Shown here: positions 51,186-61,860 of the stretch, one piece after another | Layout of the letters: every line of letters begins with the position of its first letter | Position numbering within the stretch: position 1 is the first letter of the stretch | Source of the DNA: SAR202 cluster bacterium | Lineage (GTDB): Bacteria > Chloroflexota > Dehalococcoidia > Lucifugimonadales > UBA1123 | Reading direction: 5' to 3' | Assembly (NCBI GenBank): GCA_030752795.1 | Contig: JASMDM010000081.1 | Coordinates: 32,118-96,117 of the forward strand | DNA: 64,000 nucleotides | Translations under genes and position numbers: made by a program | Notes under the pieces: model-generated | What the model was told of the DNA's origin: nothing | Databases searched by the model: none | The model's input: the letters and a program-made list of their open reading frames with translations, nothing else

Positions 51186-53223
51186 ATGAAGGCGATTGGC
51201 AGGAGTTCACGAACATGGCGTACGAAGGCGGTCAGGTCGATCGAGGAGGCCGCCCGCGAAGGCGCAACGGAACTCGACCTTGAAGGGCATGGCTTGACAG
51301 AGTTGCCCTCGGAGATTGCATCCTTAACCGAACTCGAGACTCTAAACCTGAACGGAAATCAACTGACGGAGTTGCCCTCGGAGATTGCGGCCCTCACATA
51401 CCTCCGTACTCTGGACCTATCGAGAAATCAACTGACAGCTTTGCCGTCGGAGATCGCAGCCTTCACCAATCTCTGGATTCTGAGCCTGTCAAACAATCAA
51501 CCGACGGCATTGCCGTCGGAGATTGCAGCCCTCACCAACCTCCAGCATCTGGACCGGGATCGAAACCCGTTGATCTTCCCGCCACCGGCGATCGTCGAGC
51601 AGGGGCTGGGGGCAATCCACTCTTACCTCCACGAACAACAAGCCTCTGGGGGCCGCAGTGGGTCTCAAAGATACTTGTTGTAGGAGAGGGTGGAGTAGGC
51701 AAAACGTCCCTACTTTACGCGCTGCGGGGCGAACCGGTGTCTGAGCTAGAGGTGTCCACCCTCGGGATTGAAATCTCTCACGCAACCAATGATCTTGATC
51801 CGAGGGAAGTGCGGCCCTTCGAGGTGACGCACCCGACGGAACCAAGCGTCACGATGCAGCTCAATACCTGGGATTTCGGAGGACAGGACATTTACCATGC
51901 AACGCACCAGTTCTTCCTCACCGAACGCTCCCTGTTTGTGCTGGTGTGGAACGCCCGTTATGGGTACGAGCAGGGTAAGCTCTACGACTGGCTGGACACT
52001 ATCCAGGCCAAAGCGCCGAAGTCGCCCGTGCTGGTTGGTAGCGACCCATATCGATGAACGTCCCGTGGATATTCCGTTCGAGGACATTCAGCGGCGGTAC
52101 CCGCAGGTGGTGAGCCAACACCGTGGAGTCAGTAGCATCCAAGGCACGGGTATCGACGATCTGCGCGAAGCTATCACGGCCGTTGCCGCAGAGCTCCCGT
52201 TGATGGGCGAGTCCTGGCCTGAAAGCTGGCTGGCCGCGGCAGACGCCCTGCAGAAGCATGAAAGCCAATACGTCACGCCAGAAGTCATGCGTCAGACGAT
52301 GATCGACAAAGGCGTTAAACCGGAGGACACAGGAATCCTGGCCCGATGGCTCCATGACCTCGGTGACATTCTGTATTTCCAGGACGACGAGTACCTGGAC
52401 GATGTGGTGATGCTGAACGCGGACTGGGTCACCGACCACGTGTACCGAGTGCTGGATCACGGAGAGATCGACGAACGAGGGATATTCACTCGGGACCACA
52501 TGAATGACATCTGGCGCGACCTGGACCCCGGCGTCCGCGGACTGTTCCTGCGGTTGATGGAGCAGTTCGACCTGTCTTACAGGGCGTTTGCGAATCGGGA
52601 CATCAGCATTGTCGTCGAGAAGCTGTCCTCAGACCCGCCGAGCCACTTCGCGGATGTGTAGGCATACGACGCGGGAACTCTGGCCTGCAACCGCGCAGCT
52701 TTCCATGATCTTCGACCTCAAGACAACGTTGCCAGCAGGCATCCCCACCCGGTTCATCGCCAGGCAGCACCGCTTCACCACCGATACCCACTGGAAACTC
52801 GGCGCCGTGCTGGCCGACGGCGCGGAACGCAAGCACATCGCACTGGTCCGGGCGCTTCCTCAGGAACGACAGGTGCGTCTCACCATGCGTGGTCCGAACC
52901 CGCACAACTTCTTCACCCTTCTTCGAGACGGCGTAGAAGTGACGTTGCAAAGATTCCCTGGCTTGGATGTTCGACGGTGGTTGCCGTGTCCAGGTCACGA
53001 CGGCAACCCGTGTGATTATCTCTTCGAGTACGACCGTATCCTGAGGGCCATCGAACATGGCACTGAGGTCACCGCGGTCCAATGTCAGGAGACTTTTGAG
53101 GACGTTTCGGTGGGTGAACTCCTTTATGGACTCCACTGGATAACCAATGACCGAGTCATCACGCGGATCGACGAACTGGCAGACCAGATCCGAGCTGAAT
53201 TCGCCTCCGCACAAAAACCATGA
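51186..53223 (+). pseudogene. Roco-family protein (LRR-Roc GTPase-COR) split by several frameshifts
   Basis: LRRs LTELPSEIAALTYLRTLDLSRNQ; P-loop GEGGVGKTSLLYAL; WDFGGQ; COR-like NADWVTDHVYRVLD; frames 0/2/0/1 across 51186..53223. Confidence 0.8.
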
Positions 53224-53840
53224 CGGAGGAATTCGATGACGTGCGCGCCCTTCTCCAACGCGAGTTCGCCAACTCCTATCGGCGAGACCAGGCGGTGCTG
53301 GATACCACGTGTCCCAATGTGTTTACCCTGGAGCCTGTTGGCAGAAGCCAGTGGCGTAAGCGGATTCAAGGCGAGCGGATGACGTTGCATCTTTACTATC
53401 AGGAGCCGGGAGTGTGGCACCCGACCGTGGACGGTGGACGCTCTGAGATCGATCGTCCCGCCGAGTGGCTTGGGGTGGTGGCGCCCCACGTTCAACGGCT
53501 TGTGACGGCATTGAAGTACACGGCGCCCGTGATCGGTCCGTGGCTCGGTGTTGCAACACCGGACTTTCAGAACATGTTCAAGAATCAGCTCGATCTGATG
53601 AAGGAACTGGTCAACAAACTCCCGGAAGTCGAGGGTCGCCCGGAGCGTGATTTTCGCGATTACTCGGACAAGTCCCACGATCCGCGCGACCCGATTGCAG
53701 GGTCAGCCCTGCGGGCTTTGCGACGATTTCTGGATGACAGTGACCCCGCCCATGGTTGGGGCGGTCTGAGCCGAACGATAACCCTTGAGGGCCACATCCT
53801 CTGGCTTTGCGATTACCACATGCGACAGTATCGGGACTGA
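53220..53840 (+). CDS. protein/domain that continues the Roco locus (ATGA-coupled)
   Basis: MTEEFDDVRALLQREFANSYRRDQAVLD...; begins in the 4-bp overlap with the preceding ORF stop. Confidence 0.55.
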   Translation: MTEEFDDVRALLQREFANSYRRDQAVLDTTCPNVFTLEPVGRSQWRKRIQGERMTLHLYYQEPGVWHPTVDGGRSEIDRPAEWLGVVAPHVQRLVTALKYTAPVIGPWLGVATPDFQNMFKNQLDLMKELVNKLPEVEGRPERDFRDYSDKSHDPRDPIAGSALRALRRFLDDSDPAHGWGGLSRTITLEGHILWLCDYHMRQYRD

Positions 53841-54199
53841 TCGAAGGGACGGCCGACGCCAGACATACTCCAGTTTGGTCGAAAACAATGCCGCCCGCCG
53901 CAGATACCACCGACTGTCAACGTCTAGTCCCGAAGGTGCGCCCGCGGGTTGGGGTTGCCCCGACGACACGGCCCCAAACGCTCCTGGCCGCTGGGCAAAC
54001 CAGGCTCCGCTGCTGCCGCGGTGACCGAGATACCGGATCGAGCGAAGAAGGCCACATATCCGTCCGCGCCATGTATCGAAAGGCTCCGCAAGGCTTCGAA
54101 CTTGACACCTGCTTCACCGGCCATAGAATTGGGTCCTGACATCTCTACAACGCAACGTGTGGTCACAGCAGTGACCGACTAGCCGAGGAAGGGGACCAA

Positions 54200-55366
54200 A
54201 TGACCGATCCGAAGATTACGAAGATAGAAGAGGTCGTGTTCGAGCACGCGCTCCAGGACATGGGTACCGACTACAACGGTTTCAACCAGGTGTACGAAAA
54301 AGGAAGCGTTCTCAATTCGCGGCACTGCGTCGTGCGGTTCCACACCGACACGGGCGTCACGGGCGTGTATCCGGCAGGTCCCGCCGATCGCACCAAGCAC
54401 GGGCTGGGCATGATGGCCAACTATCTACTCGGCAAGAACCCTTTCTCCCGCGAGAAGATATACAACGATCTCAAACGCGGGCTCCGGCACACGGACCGAA
54501 CGGCGATCAGCATCGTGGACGTCGCCCTGTGGGACTTCGCGGGCAAAGTCTACGGCGTCCCGATCCATCAGCTTCTCGGCGGCTGGCGAAAGACGATCCC
54601 CGCCTACGCGTCGACATACCACGGCGACGAGAACGGCGGCCTGAGCACGCCTGAGCAGTTCGCGGACTTCGCCGAGCAGTGTTACGACATCGGATATCGC
54701 GCGTTCAAGATACACGGCCGGGGAAACGCTCCGATCTCGCGTGAAGTGGCCAACGTGCTCGAGGCGGGCCGACGAGTCGGGGACAAGATGGATCTGATGA
54801 TCGACCCGGCCTGCGAATACAACACGTGGATCGACGCTCTTCGCGTCGGCAAGGCTTGCGACGAAGCGGGATTCCTGTGGCTGGAGGACGCGTACAAAGA
54901 CGGCGGCGTGTCGATGTTCGGGAACCAGCGGTTGCGAGAGAAGATCAAGACGCCGATCCTTCAGACGGAGCACGTCTTCGGACTCGAAGGTCACGTGGAC
55001 TTTATCGTCAACGGCGGCACGGACCTGGTGAGAGTTGGCGTCTACGAGGACGGCGGCATCACCGGCGCCATGAAAGTGGCGCATGCCGCGGAAGGTTTCG
55101 GTCTCGACGTCGAGTTCCACGGCGGCGGCTTGCCGCACAGGCACTGCATCGCCGCGGTCCGTAACACCAACTACTACGAGCTCGGCCTGCTCAACCCGAA
55201 AGTCTCCGGCACGAAGCCGCCGATCTATCCGCCCGAGTTCACCGACGAGCTCGAGGGCGTTGACTCGATCGGCCACGTAGTGGTTCCGGATGGCCCCGGC
55301 CTGGGAGTTGAGATCGACTGGGACTACATCAACGCCCACCACGTCGAGACGGTGGCGTACGAGTAG
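54200..55366 (+). CDS. enolase-superfamily (mandelate racemase/muconate lactonizing-like) enzyme
   Basis: AISIVDVALWDFAGKVYGVPIHQLLGG, RAFKIHGRG, MIDPACEYNTW, LWLEDAYKD. Confidence 0.92.
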   Translation: MTDPKITKIEEVVFEHALQDMGTDYNGFNQVYEKGSVLNSRHCVVRFHTDTGVTGVYPAGPADRTKHGLGMMANYLLGKNPFSREKIYNDLKRGLRHTDRTAISIVDVALWDFAGKVYGVPIHQLLGGWRKTIPAYASTYHGDENGGLSTPEQFADFAEQCYDIGYRAFKIHGRGNAPISREVANVLEAGRRVGDKMDLMIDPACEYNTWIDALRVGKACDEAGFLWLEDAYKDGGVSMFGNQRLREKIKTPILQTEHVFGLEGHVDFIVNGGTDLVRVGVYEDGGITGAMKVAHAAEGFGLDVEFHGGGLPHRHCIAAVRNTNYYELGLLNPKVSGTKPPIYPPEFTDELEGVDSIGHVVVPDGPGLGVEIDWDYINAHHVETVAYE

Positions 55367-55411
55367 GCGTATTTTGTCTGCCTCGGACGGCGAATCGGTA
55401 TCGGAGCAACG

Positions 55412-55978
55412 GTGAGCCCAGTCGACCAATCGCGCGATTTTCCACCGCTCGACACGGAGAGACTCACCCTAAGAAACCTAACCCTCGATGATATCGACTT
55501 CGCCTTCAGACACTTCGGCGACCCTGATGTTCATCGGTATCTTCTGGACGATGATCCCGTCACAAGTCGTGATCAAGCCGAAGAGATCGTCAAGTTCTAT
55601 CTACAACCGGGCGGCAAGTCGTACAATCGCTGGGCGATCGAGCGGAAAGCCGGCGGCGTCTTGATGGGCACTTGCGGGTACCATAACTGGAACAAGAGAG
55701 ATTCTCGAGCGGAGATCGGCTACGACTTGAGCCCGGAATACTGGGGCCAAGGCTACATGACCGAAGCCCTCCGTGAAGAGCTTCGCCACGGTTTCGAGGG
55801 AATGGGATTGAACAGAATCCAGGCCGTAGTCCACCCTGATAACAGCAGGTCAATTAGCCTGTTCGAGAAATTCGGGTTCGGGAAGGATGGATTGCTGCGG
55901 CAGTATCACTATTCGACCGGCGAGCACCACGACCACCTGCTGTACGCGCTGTTGAGGCAAGATTTGACTGCGCAATAG
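55412..55978 (+). CDS. GNAT N-acetyltransferase (RimJ/RimL-like)
   Basis: TERLTLRNLTLDDIDFAFRHF, EIGYDLSPEYWGQGYMTEALRE, VHPDNSRSISLFEKFGF. Confidence 0.93.
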   Translation: MSPVDQSRDFPPLDTERLTLRNLTLDDIDFAFRHFGDPDVHRYLLDDDPVTSRDQAEEIVKFYLQPGGKSYNRWAIERKAGGVLMGTCGYHNWNKRDSRAEIGYDLSPEYWGQGYMTEALREELRHGFEGMGLNRIQAVVHPDNSRSISLFEKFGFGKDGLLRQYHYSTGEHHDHLLYALLRQDLTAQ

Positions 55979-56164
55979 CGCCCAAGGGCGCTCCTGTCGT
56001 ATCGCCGCTGTATCGACTCGGAACCGGACACAATCCGCAGCCGACGCGACGGGAGCGTGGTCAGCTTTCCCGGACCCGGTTGCGGCTAGAAACCGGCGCC
56101 GTATGCCCCCCGATGTCCCAGACTTCTGTACCATAGGCGCCAGTATCACGTACCGAGAGAATCG

Positions 56165-58594
56165 ATGCCTCGACCACAGTGGATTTACGGGCGCCATCCC
56201 CCTGCGTGCACTTGCGCCGCATGCGTTAGGCGTCGTCTGGAACGCGTTACCCGACCTTGGCCAGCAGAAGGTCACCGAGTCGAGCATGCCAGGAACTGGA
56301 GACAACCACGATCTCAGAAGGCGGGGCGCGTGGTTCGGCGTTTGCTGTTTGGCCTGCTGCGGTCGGCAATCATTGTCGCGGTTGTTCTCACGGTTGGCTT
56401 GGTCGCCTTTCACTGGAATAACGGCGCGCCGTTCGAAACCAGTTAGCAGATGGCGTTCAACGACTATCGCGTCGCTGCAGGATGCACTGACGATTACAAT
56501 GCAGTTCTCGACTTTGTAAGCCGGTCAGTATTCGACACGACGGTGGGCGAGTTAGCCGCGGTTCGTGGTGATGGTTGGGTTCAGGAAGTCTGCGACGGAA
56601 CAAAGGCAGTAACTACTGTATCGCCGCCGCCGCTTTCGGGCGCCGCGCCAAGTACACTCCCTGAACCGACAGCGGCTAATCGTACACCCACGCAACCGCC
56701 AAATGATCGACCTGACTCCGCGGAAGATTCGACCACGAAGACCGTCGCAATCCCACCATCAGTCACCAGGCCAGCGAACCCGACCACCCCGGCGCTGTCG
56801 TTGACCATCTCAGCAACATCTCCTCCAAAACCCTTTGCGGCACTCCAAGACACTGTCGCGCCCCTGAGACAGATGGCTCTGGATACCATCAATGAGCGGC
56901 GACGCCAACTGGGTGTTGCTCCCATGAAACTCGGGAACAGCGTGGCGGCAGAGTTGCACGCCGATCAATCGCTCGCCAATCTGGAGTTACTCGATGTCAC
57001 CGAGAGAGAGCTCTCTCCGGAGATGCTCTATGCCGCGACCGGAGGTAGAGGATACATTCGCTGGAGTGGGCGGATAAGTGGCTATTGGGATGAATCGTCG
57101 ATAATCGACTGCGGGTCACGACTGGTGATCTGTGAGTCGGTCGTCCCAGATAAAGCAGTGAGTTCGTACTTGAACCGGGGCATAGTTGAAGACCTCGCCG
57201 ACGGACGGGAAGGTCTTGTTTCGCCAGAATGGAGTAAGCTGCACCTGGGAATCGCCTATACCGAGCTGACGATTGTCATCGTGGAGTACATTGAACGTCA
57301 AGGACTGGACTATATTCGGGAGCCCACCATCGGTGGCGGTTTCCTAAGCCTGGAGGTTAGGCCGAAGTCTAAACAGAATGTTGAGGTGGTCCAAGTGTTC
57401 CAGCATCGTCTGTCAGCGGACAATTCGAGCCAAACCGGCGAGAGCAAGACAAAAGTGCTTTCAATCTTCGAGTCGCCGCGGTCAGGTTACAGCGTCGTGC
57501 TCTCGAGCGACATTTCTGTTGTTGCTGACTACTGGGCTGACGACGGTGAATCAATCCAATTGGCGGTCGCATTGGAAGGGCGGCTTCCGGGCCTCGGCAC
57601 ATATGAGTTCGTCATTTGGACCGAACAGGAAGTTCCGGCTAGCCAGTATTTCATTCGCGTGGACGACCCGAAAGTCCTGTTGAAAGACTTAACTGACCGC
57701 CCGTTCGAAACGCCAGAGCGCCCGTCCATGGAAAGCCTCAGGCTCTTGGCACTGGACCTGATTAACATAGATCGCGAAAGATACGGGGCGCCACCGGTGA
57801 CGCTCGGAACGAACGACTCAGCCCAGCTGCATGCTGAGGACGCGCTCAAAGCCGGCTACTTGGTCGGTCATTGGACGGCCGACGGTCGCAAGCCGTACAT
57901 GCTCTACCGATTGGCGGGAGGGACAGGCACGGTTGCCGAGAACGCTGCGGGGAGCGGCCTCCCGCCAGGGGCGTGCGAGGAGCCGAGAGTCGTGTGCGGG
58001 CTCGTCGATCCCGTTGCGAAGATCACGGAGCCCCAATGGGCCATGATGTACGACGACGGCGATTCGGACTGGGGCCATCGAGACACGATCATCAGCCCTA
58101 ACTACGACACCGCAAATATTGGGATAGCCTCCAATGATCATCGCCTGGCTTTCTACCAACACTTCGAGTACAACGGGTCGACCCACGTTGAGGAGCCCGT
58201 GCTCGATGGCGATCTGCTCCGGTTGCGTCCTCGGCCCCTCGCTGGGCACGGCATCGGTCACATCGCCATGTACTATGACCCACCTCCAACACCCAAGTCA
58301 CCAGCCGAAATCGACCTCTTGACCAGCTATTGCACAGGCGGTGGTTTCACGGATGATTGCGACGATGTTGGCCCAATCGCAGTTGTACTGAAGCCGCCAA
58401 CATCGGGGTCATATTACTCCAGCCTCGATCCCGAAGATATCGTGGCCTTAACGTGGAACGAGCGGAGCGACGGCAGCATCGACATCGAGGCCGACCTGCA
58501 CTCGCTGGTTGACAGGCCCGGCGTTTACGTAATAATCGTCCAGTCGTCACTCGACGATCGACGAATACTGAGTGGATATTCCGTCTTCAGATAG
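56165..58594 (+). pseudogene. CxC-x2-C/TM protein continuing into a tandem CAP (SCP/PR1)-domain protein, split by in-frame TAG (56444-56446)
   Basis: ORFs 56165..56446 and 56450..58594 are in the same frame separated by TAG CAG; CAP-like MALDTINERRRQLGVAPMKLGNSVAAELHADQS and LALDLINIDRERYGAPPVTLGTNDSAQLHAEDAL. Confidence 0.65.
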
Positions 58595-58681
58595 CCCTCT
58601 TACGTGGAGGGTTTGCGGTCACCGCGTTGGCCGAAAAACGAAACAGCAATCCGGTCGAATTTTACCTAAGGAGAGCATCGA

Positions 58682-60085
58682 GTGGACAAACCCAACATCA
58701 TCATCATCTTCTGCGACGACCTAGGTTACGGCGACATCGGATGCTTCGGGTCGGAAGTCAACCGCACACCGGTTTTGGACCGCATGGCCGAGGAAGGCAT
58801 TCGGTTCACGGACTTCTACGTCCCGTCGCCAGTGTGCTCGCCCTCGAGAGCAGGGTTGATGACCGGCTGCTACCCAAAGCGAGTCGGGCTGGACTCCGGA
58901 TACGACTTTTCGGTGCTGCTGCCAGCCGATCCGATCGGACTGCACCCCGACGAGATCACCATCGCGGACGTGCTCAAGTCGGCCGGATATGCCACCAAGA
59001 TGCTTGGCAAGTGGCACCTGGGCGATCAATCGGGATTCCTTCCCACCGATCACGGCTTCGATTCGTATTTCGGGCTGCCTTACAGCAACGACCACTACGC
59101 GGGACGACCGGCAGAGAAGCGGACGCACCTGCCCGAGCGATTCAGCCAGCATCGATTCAACCCGATGCCGCTGATGCGGGACGATCAAGTTGCCGAGCTC
59201 GAACCGGACCAGACGTTCCTGACGAAGCGATACACCGAAGAAGCCGTCTCGTTCATCCGAGAGAACAAAGATCAACCGTTCTTCGTGTACTTCGCTCACC
59301 TGTACGTACATACGCCGCTCTTCCCGCCGAAGGAGTTCCTAGACAAGGCTGAGAACGGACCGTACGGCGCCGAAGTCGAGTGCATCGATTGGAGCGCGGG
59401 CGTCATCCTGGACACCCTCAAAGAGTTGGGCATCGACGACAACACGCTGGTGATTTTCACATCCGACAACGGATCCACCGCCCGGATGGGCGGCAGCAAC
59501 GCCCCGCTGCGCGGCACGAAGGCAACGACGTGGGAAGGCGGGATGCGGGAGCCGTGCATCATGCGCTGGCCCGCGGCAATACCGGCAGGCGGCGTCAGCC
59601 ATGAGGTTGTCAGCTCGATGGACTTCCTGCCGACCATGGCTAAACTCGCGGGCGTCGATGCCCCGGACGACCGGGTCATCGACGGTCACGACATCCGCCC
59701 GTTGATGTTTGGCGAGGACAACGCGCGCAGCCCGTACGACGCCTTCTTCTACTACGGAACCAGAAACCACGAACTGCAAGCTGTCCGCTCCGGTAAGTGG
59801 AAGCTGCACCTGATCGCGAACGAGCTCTACGACCTCGAATCCGACATCGGTGAGCAGCACGACGTATTCGCGAGGCGGCCCGATGTCGTCATCAGACTGG
59901 CTGCGCTAGCCGACGCGTGCCGTTACGATCTTGGCGACGCTTGCACCGGCATCGAAGGCGCCAACACGCGTCCGGTCGGTCGCGTCGACAATCCGAGGCC
60001 GCTAACCAACCTCGACGAGATGTCGACCAACGTCCGTGCCCTGTACGACATCGACGACACGGTCGGAATCGACTACGCGCGGTGA
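58682..60085 (+). CDS. sulfatase
   Basis: KPNIIIIFCDDLGYGDIGCFGSE; formylglycine motif CSPSRAGLMTG; KWHLG. Confidence 0.96.
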   Translation: MDKPNIIIIFCDDLGYGDIGCFGSEVNRTPVLDRMAEEGIRFTDFYVPSPVCSPSRAGLMTGCYPKRVGLDSGYDFSVLLPADPIGLHPDEITIADVLKSAGYATKMLGKWHLGDQSGFLPTDHGFDSYFGLPYSNDHYAGRPAEKRTHLPERFSQHRFNPMPLMRDDQVAELEPDQTFLTKRYTEEAVSFIRENKDQPFFVYFAHLYVHTPLFPPKEFLDKAENGPYGAEVECIDWSAGVILDTLKELGIDDNTLVIFTSDNGSTARMGGSNAPLRGTKATTWEGGMREPCIMRWPAAIPAGGVSHEVVSSMDFLPTMAKLAGVDAPDDRVIDGHDIRPLMFGEDNARSPYDAFFYYGTRNHELQAVRSGKWKLHLIANELYDLESDIGEQHDVFARRPDVVIRLAALADACRYDLGDACTGIEGANTRPVGRVDNPRPLTNLDEMSTNVRALYDIDDTVGIDYAR

Positions 60086-60190
60086 GGGCCGGATAAGGTA
60101 GGCTCAAGTCCAAACCCGAGATGCTGCCGCCTCCCCGTGTTCGGAGTCGCCGGGTTGCCGAATCACGACGGCGGAATGTCAATGGTCGAA

Positions 60191-60219
60191 GTGGTTCGAC
60201 AGGCTCACCACGAACGTAG
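60191..60219. repeat. dispersed repeat gtggttcgacaggctcaccacgaacgtag, copy 2
   Basis: 28/29 identical to 38802..38830. Confidence 0.85.
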
Positions 60220-60259
60220 CAGTACTGCCGTCGCGAACACCGGCCGAAAGAGGCCCTTC

Positions 60260-61012
60260 GTGGGCGAACCCATTCGAGTCGTGCACTACCTGAACCAGTT
60301 CGTCGGCGGGATCGGCGGCGAGGAGCGTGCCAACGTCCCGGTACACCTGCGCGAAGGGCCGGTCGGTCCGGGTCGGGCATTGCAACGGCACCTGGGCGAC
60401 GCCGCGACCGTCGTGGCGACGATTGTCGCCGGCGACAACCACGTCATCGAGGAGACGGAGACCGCGTCGGACGCAATGCGCGAGGCGTTGCGGGAGTGGC
60501 AGCCGTCGGTTGTCGTGGCGGGGCCGGCTTTCGATGCAGGGCGTTACGGCATGGGGTGCGGCATCGTGTCGGGGCTGTGCGCCGAGCTCGGCACACCGTC
60601 GGTGACCGCGATGCATCCCGACAACTCTGGCATCGTCGTCCACGGCAAGGGCATGGTCGTCGTGCCAACCGGCGTCGACGCGTCGGAGATGCAATCGATC
60701 CTCGGCAGGGTCGCGCCGTTGGCGATCAAGCTGGGCTCGGGCGGCGAGCTCGGACCAGCGGACGTCGACGGCTATCTGCCGCGAGGGTATCGGCGGCTCG
60801 TCGAGCGCGAGAAATCGGGCGCGCCCAGGGCGCTCGACATGCTCGCCGCTTACGTCCACGGCAGGCCGTTCACGACCGAGATTCCGGTTCGCGCGTACGA
60901 CGACGCCCCCGACTCGCACTACGCCGCAAAACCCCCCATCCACGGCCGCTACGGCACCCGACACTTCTCCGACATCTTCGGCTACGGGTTGCAGTCAGCC
61001 GATTCGTATTGA
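60260..61012 (+). CDS. GrdB-like (glycine/sarcosine/betaine reductase component B family) protein
   Basis: IRVVHYLNQFVGGIGGEERANVPVHLREGPVGPG...PAFDAGRYGMGCGIVSGLCAELGTPSVTAMHPDNSG; GTG after aaagagg. Confidence 0.8.
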   Translation: MGEPIRVVHYLNQFVGGIGGEERANVPVHLREGPVGPGRALQRHLGDAATVVATIVAGDNHVIEETETASDAMREALREWQPSVVVAGPAFDAGRYGMGCGIVSGLCAELGTPSVTAMHPDNSGIVVHGKGMVVVPTGVDASEMQSILGRVAPLAIKLGSGGELGPADVDGYLPRGYRRLVEREKSGAPRALDMLAAYVHGRPFTTEIPVRAYDDAPDSHYAAKPPIHGRYGTRHFSDIFGYGLQSADSY

Positions 61013-61167
61013 GTGGCGTTGCCTGGGTGGGTCTGAATCGCGAGAGAGGTTATCCCGCAGCGCAGCTAATCGTCGAGCCGCTAGCCCGAACGGCAAAATA
61101 CGCACCGTAGTTCCCGCCCCACGGCGTCAGTGATCATGAAGTCTCGAGGTGGCGTGGGTCTGCTGGA

Positions 61168-61463
61168 TCACTGACGCGTCAGCGCCCACTTACGGGCCAT
61201 TGACGTCATCGGTTCAACGTGAACGGGCCAATCGTGGAGCGTCGCGTGGTCGAAGTCAGCGCCGTTGGGCCACACCAGCGTATGAACCTCCGCGTCGATC
61301 TTCACTCGATCGAACATCGACAGATCTCGTAGAGAACCGCAGACCTCGCCCTCCAGAACCGGTGAAAATCTATGACCTGCGTTGTGCCATCGTCGAAACC
61401 TACCCGTAGCGTATGAGGACCGGCGCCCTCGAACGAGGTCACGCGATGAATCGGATGTGTCAT
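61168..61463 (-). pseudogene. DUF2442 protein with a frameshift
   Basis: Frame 1 MTHPIHRVTSFEGAGPHTLRVGFDDGTTQVIDF; frame 2 PVLEGEVCGSLRDLSMFDRVKIDAEVHTLVWPNGADFDHATLHDWPVHVEP. Confidence 0.7.
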
Positions 61464-61617
61464 TTCACGACCTCCTCACCTGAGCGGTTCGATGCCCGAA
61501 GGACGACGCCCATCTTGCAGCCGCTCCCAATTGGCCAGCCCGGGTTCTAACACCCGCGTCGTGATTGATTGCCGCAGCCGACCCTCGCCTCGTCCCCCGC
61601 CGTCGACCGAGTCGTCG

Positions 61618-61757
61618 GCACGTACCACGACGGCCCCGACTCGCACTACGCCGCCAAACCCGCCATCCATGGCCGCTACGGCACCCGCCACTTCTCCGAT
61701 ATCTTCGGGTACGGGATCCAGTCGGCCGATTCGTATTGAGGGGCGTTGCCTGGGCGG
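61618..61757 (+). pseudogene. 3' fragment of a second grdB-like gene (duplicate of 60890..61030)
   Basis: YHDGPDSHYAAKPAIHGRYGTRHFSDIFGYGIQSADSY* vs YDDAPDSHYAAKPPIHGRYGTRHFSDIFGYGLQSADSY*; homology continues past the stop (gggcgttgcctggg). Confidence 0.9.
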
Positions 61758-61860
61758 GAATGATCCGCCGCAGGTTGGCATCTGACTTTCCGGTAGTGCA
61801 TTCTAACGACTTGTGAAGCGAGTAACGCGTCGGTTGTCGCTCGCCTGTCAGTCTGCCAGG

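Noticed and set aside
53924-54166. 80-aa minus-strand ORF beginning MTTRCVVEMSGPNSMAGEAGVKFEALRSL
   Set aside because: Only the first ~50 residues look protein-like and there is no family match by eye; probably chance
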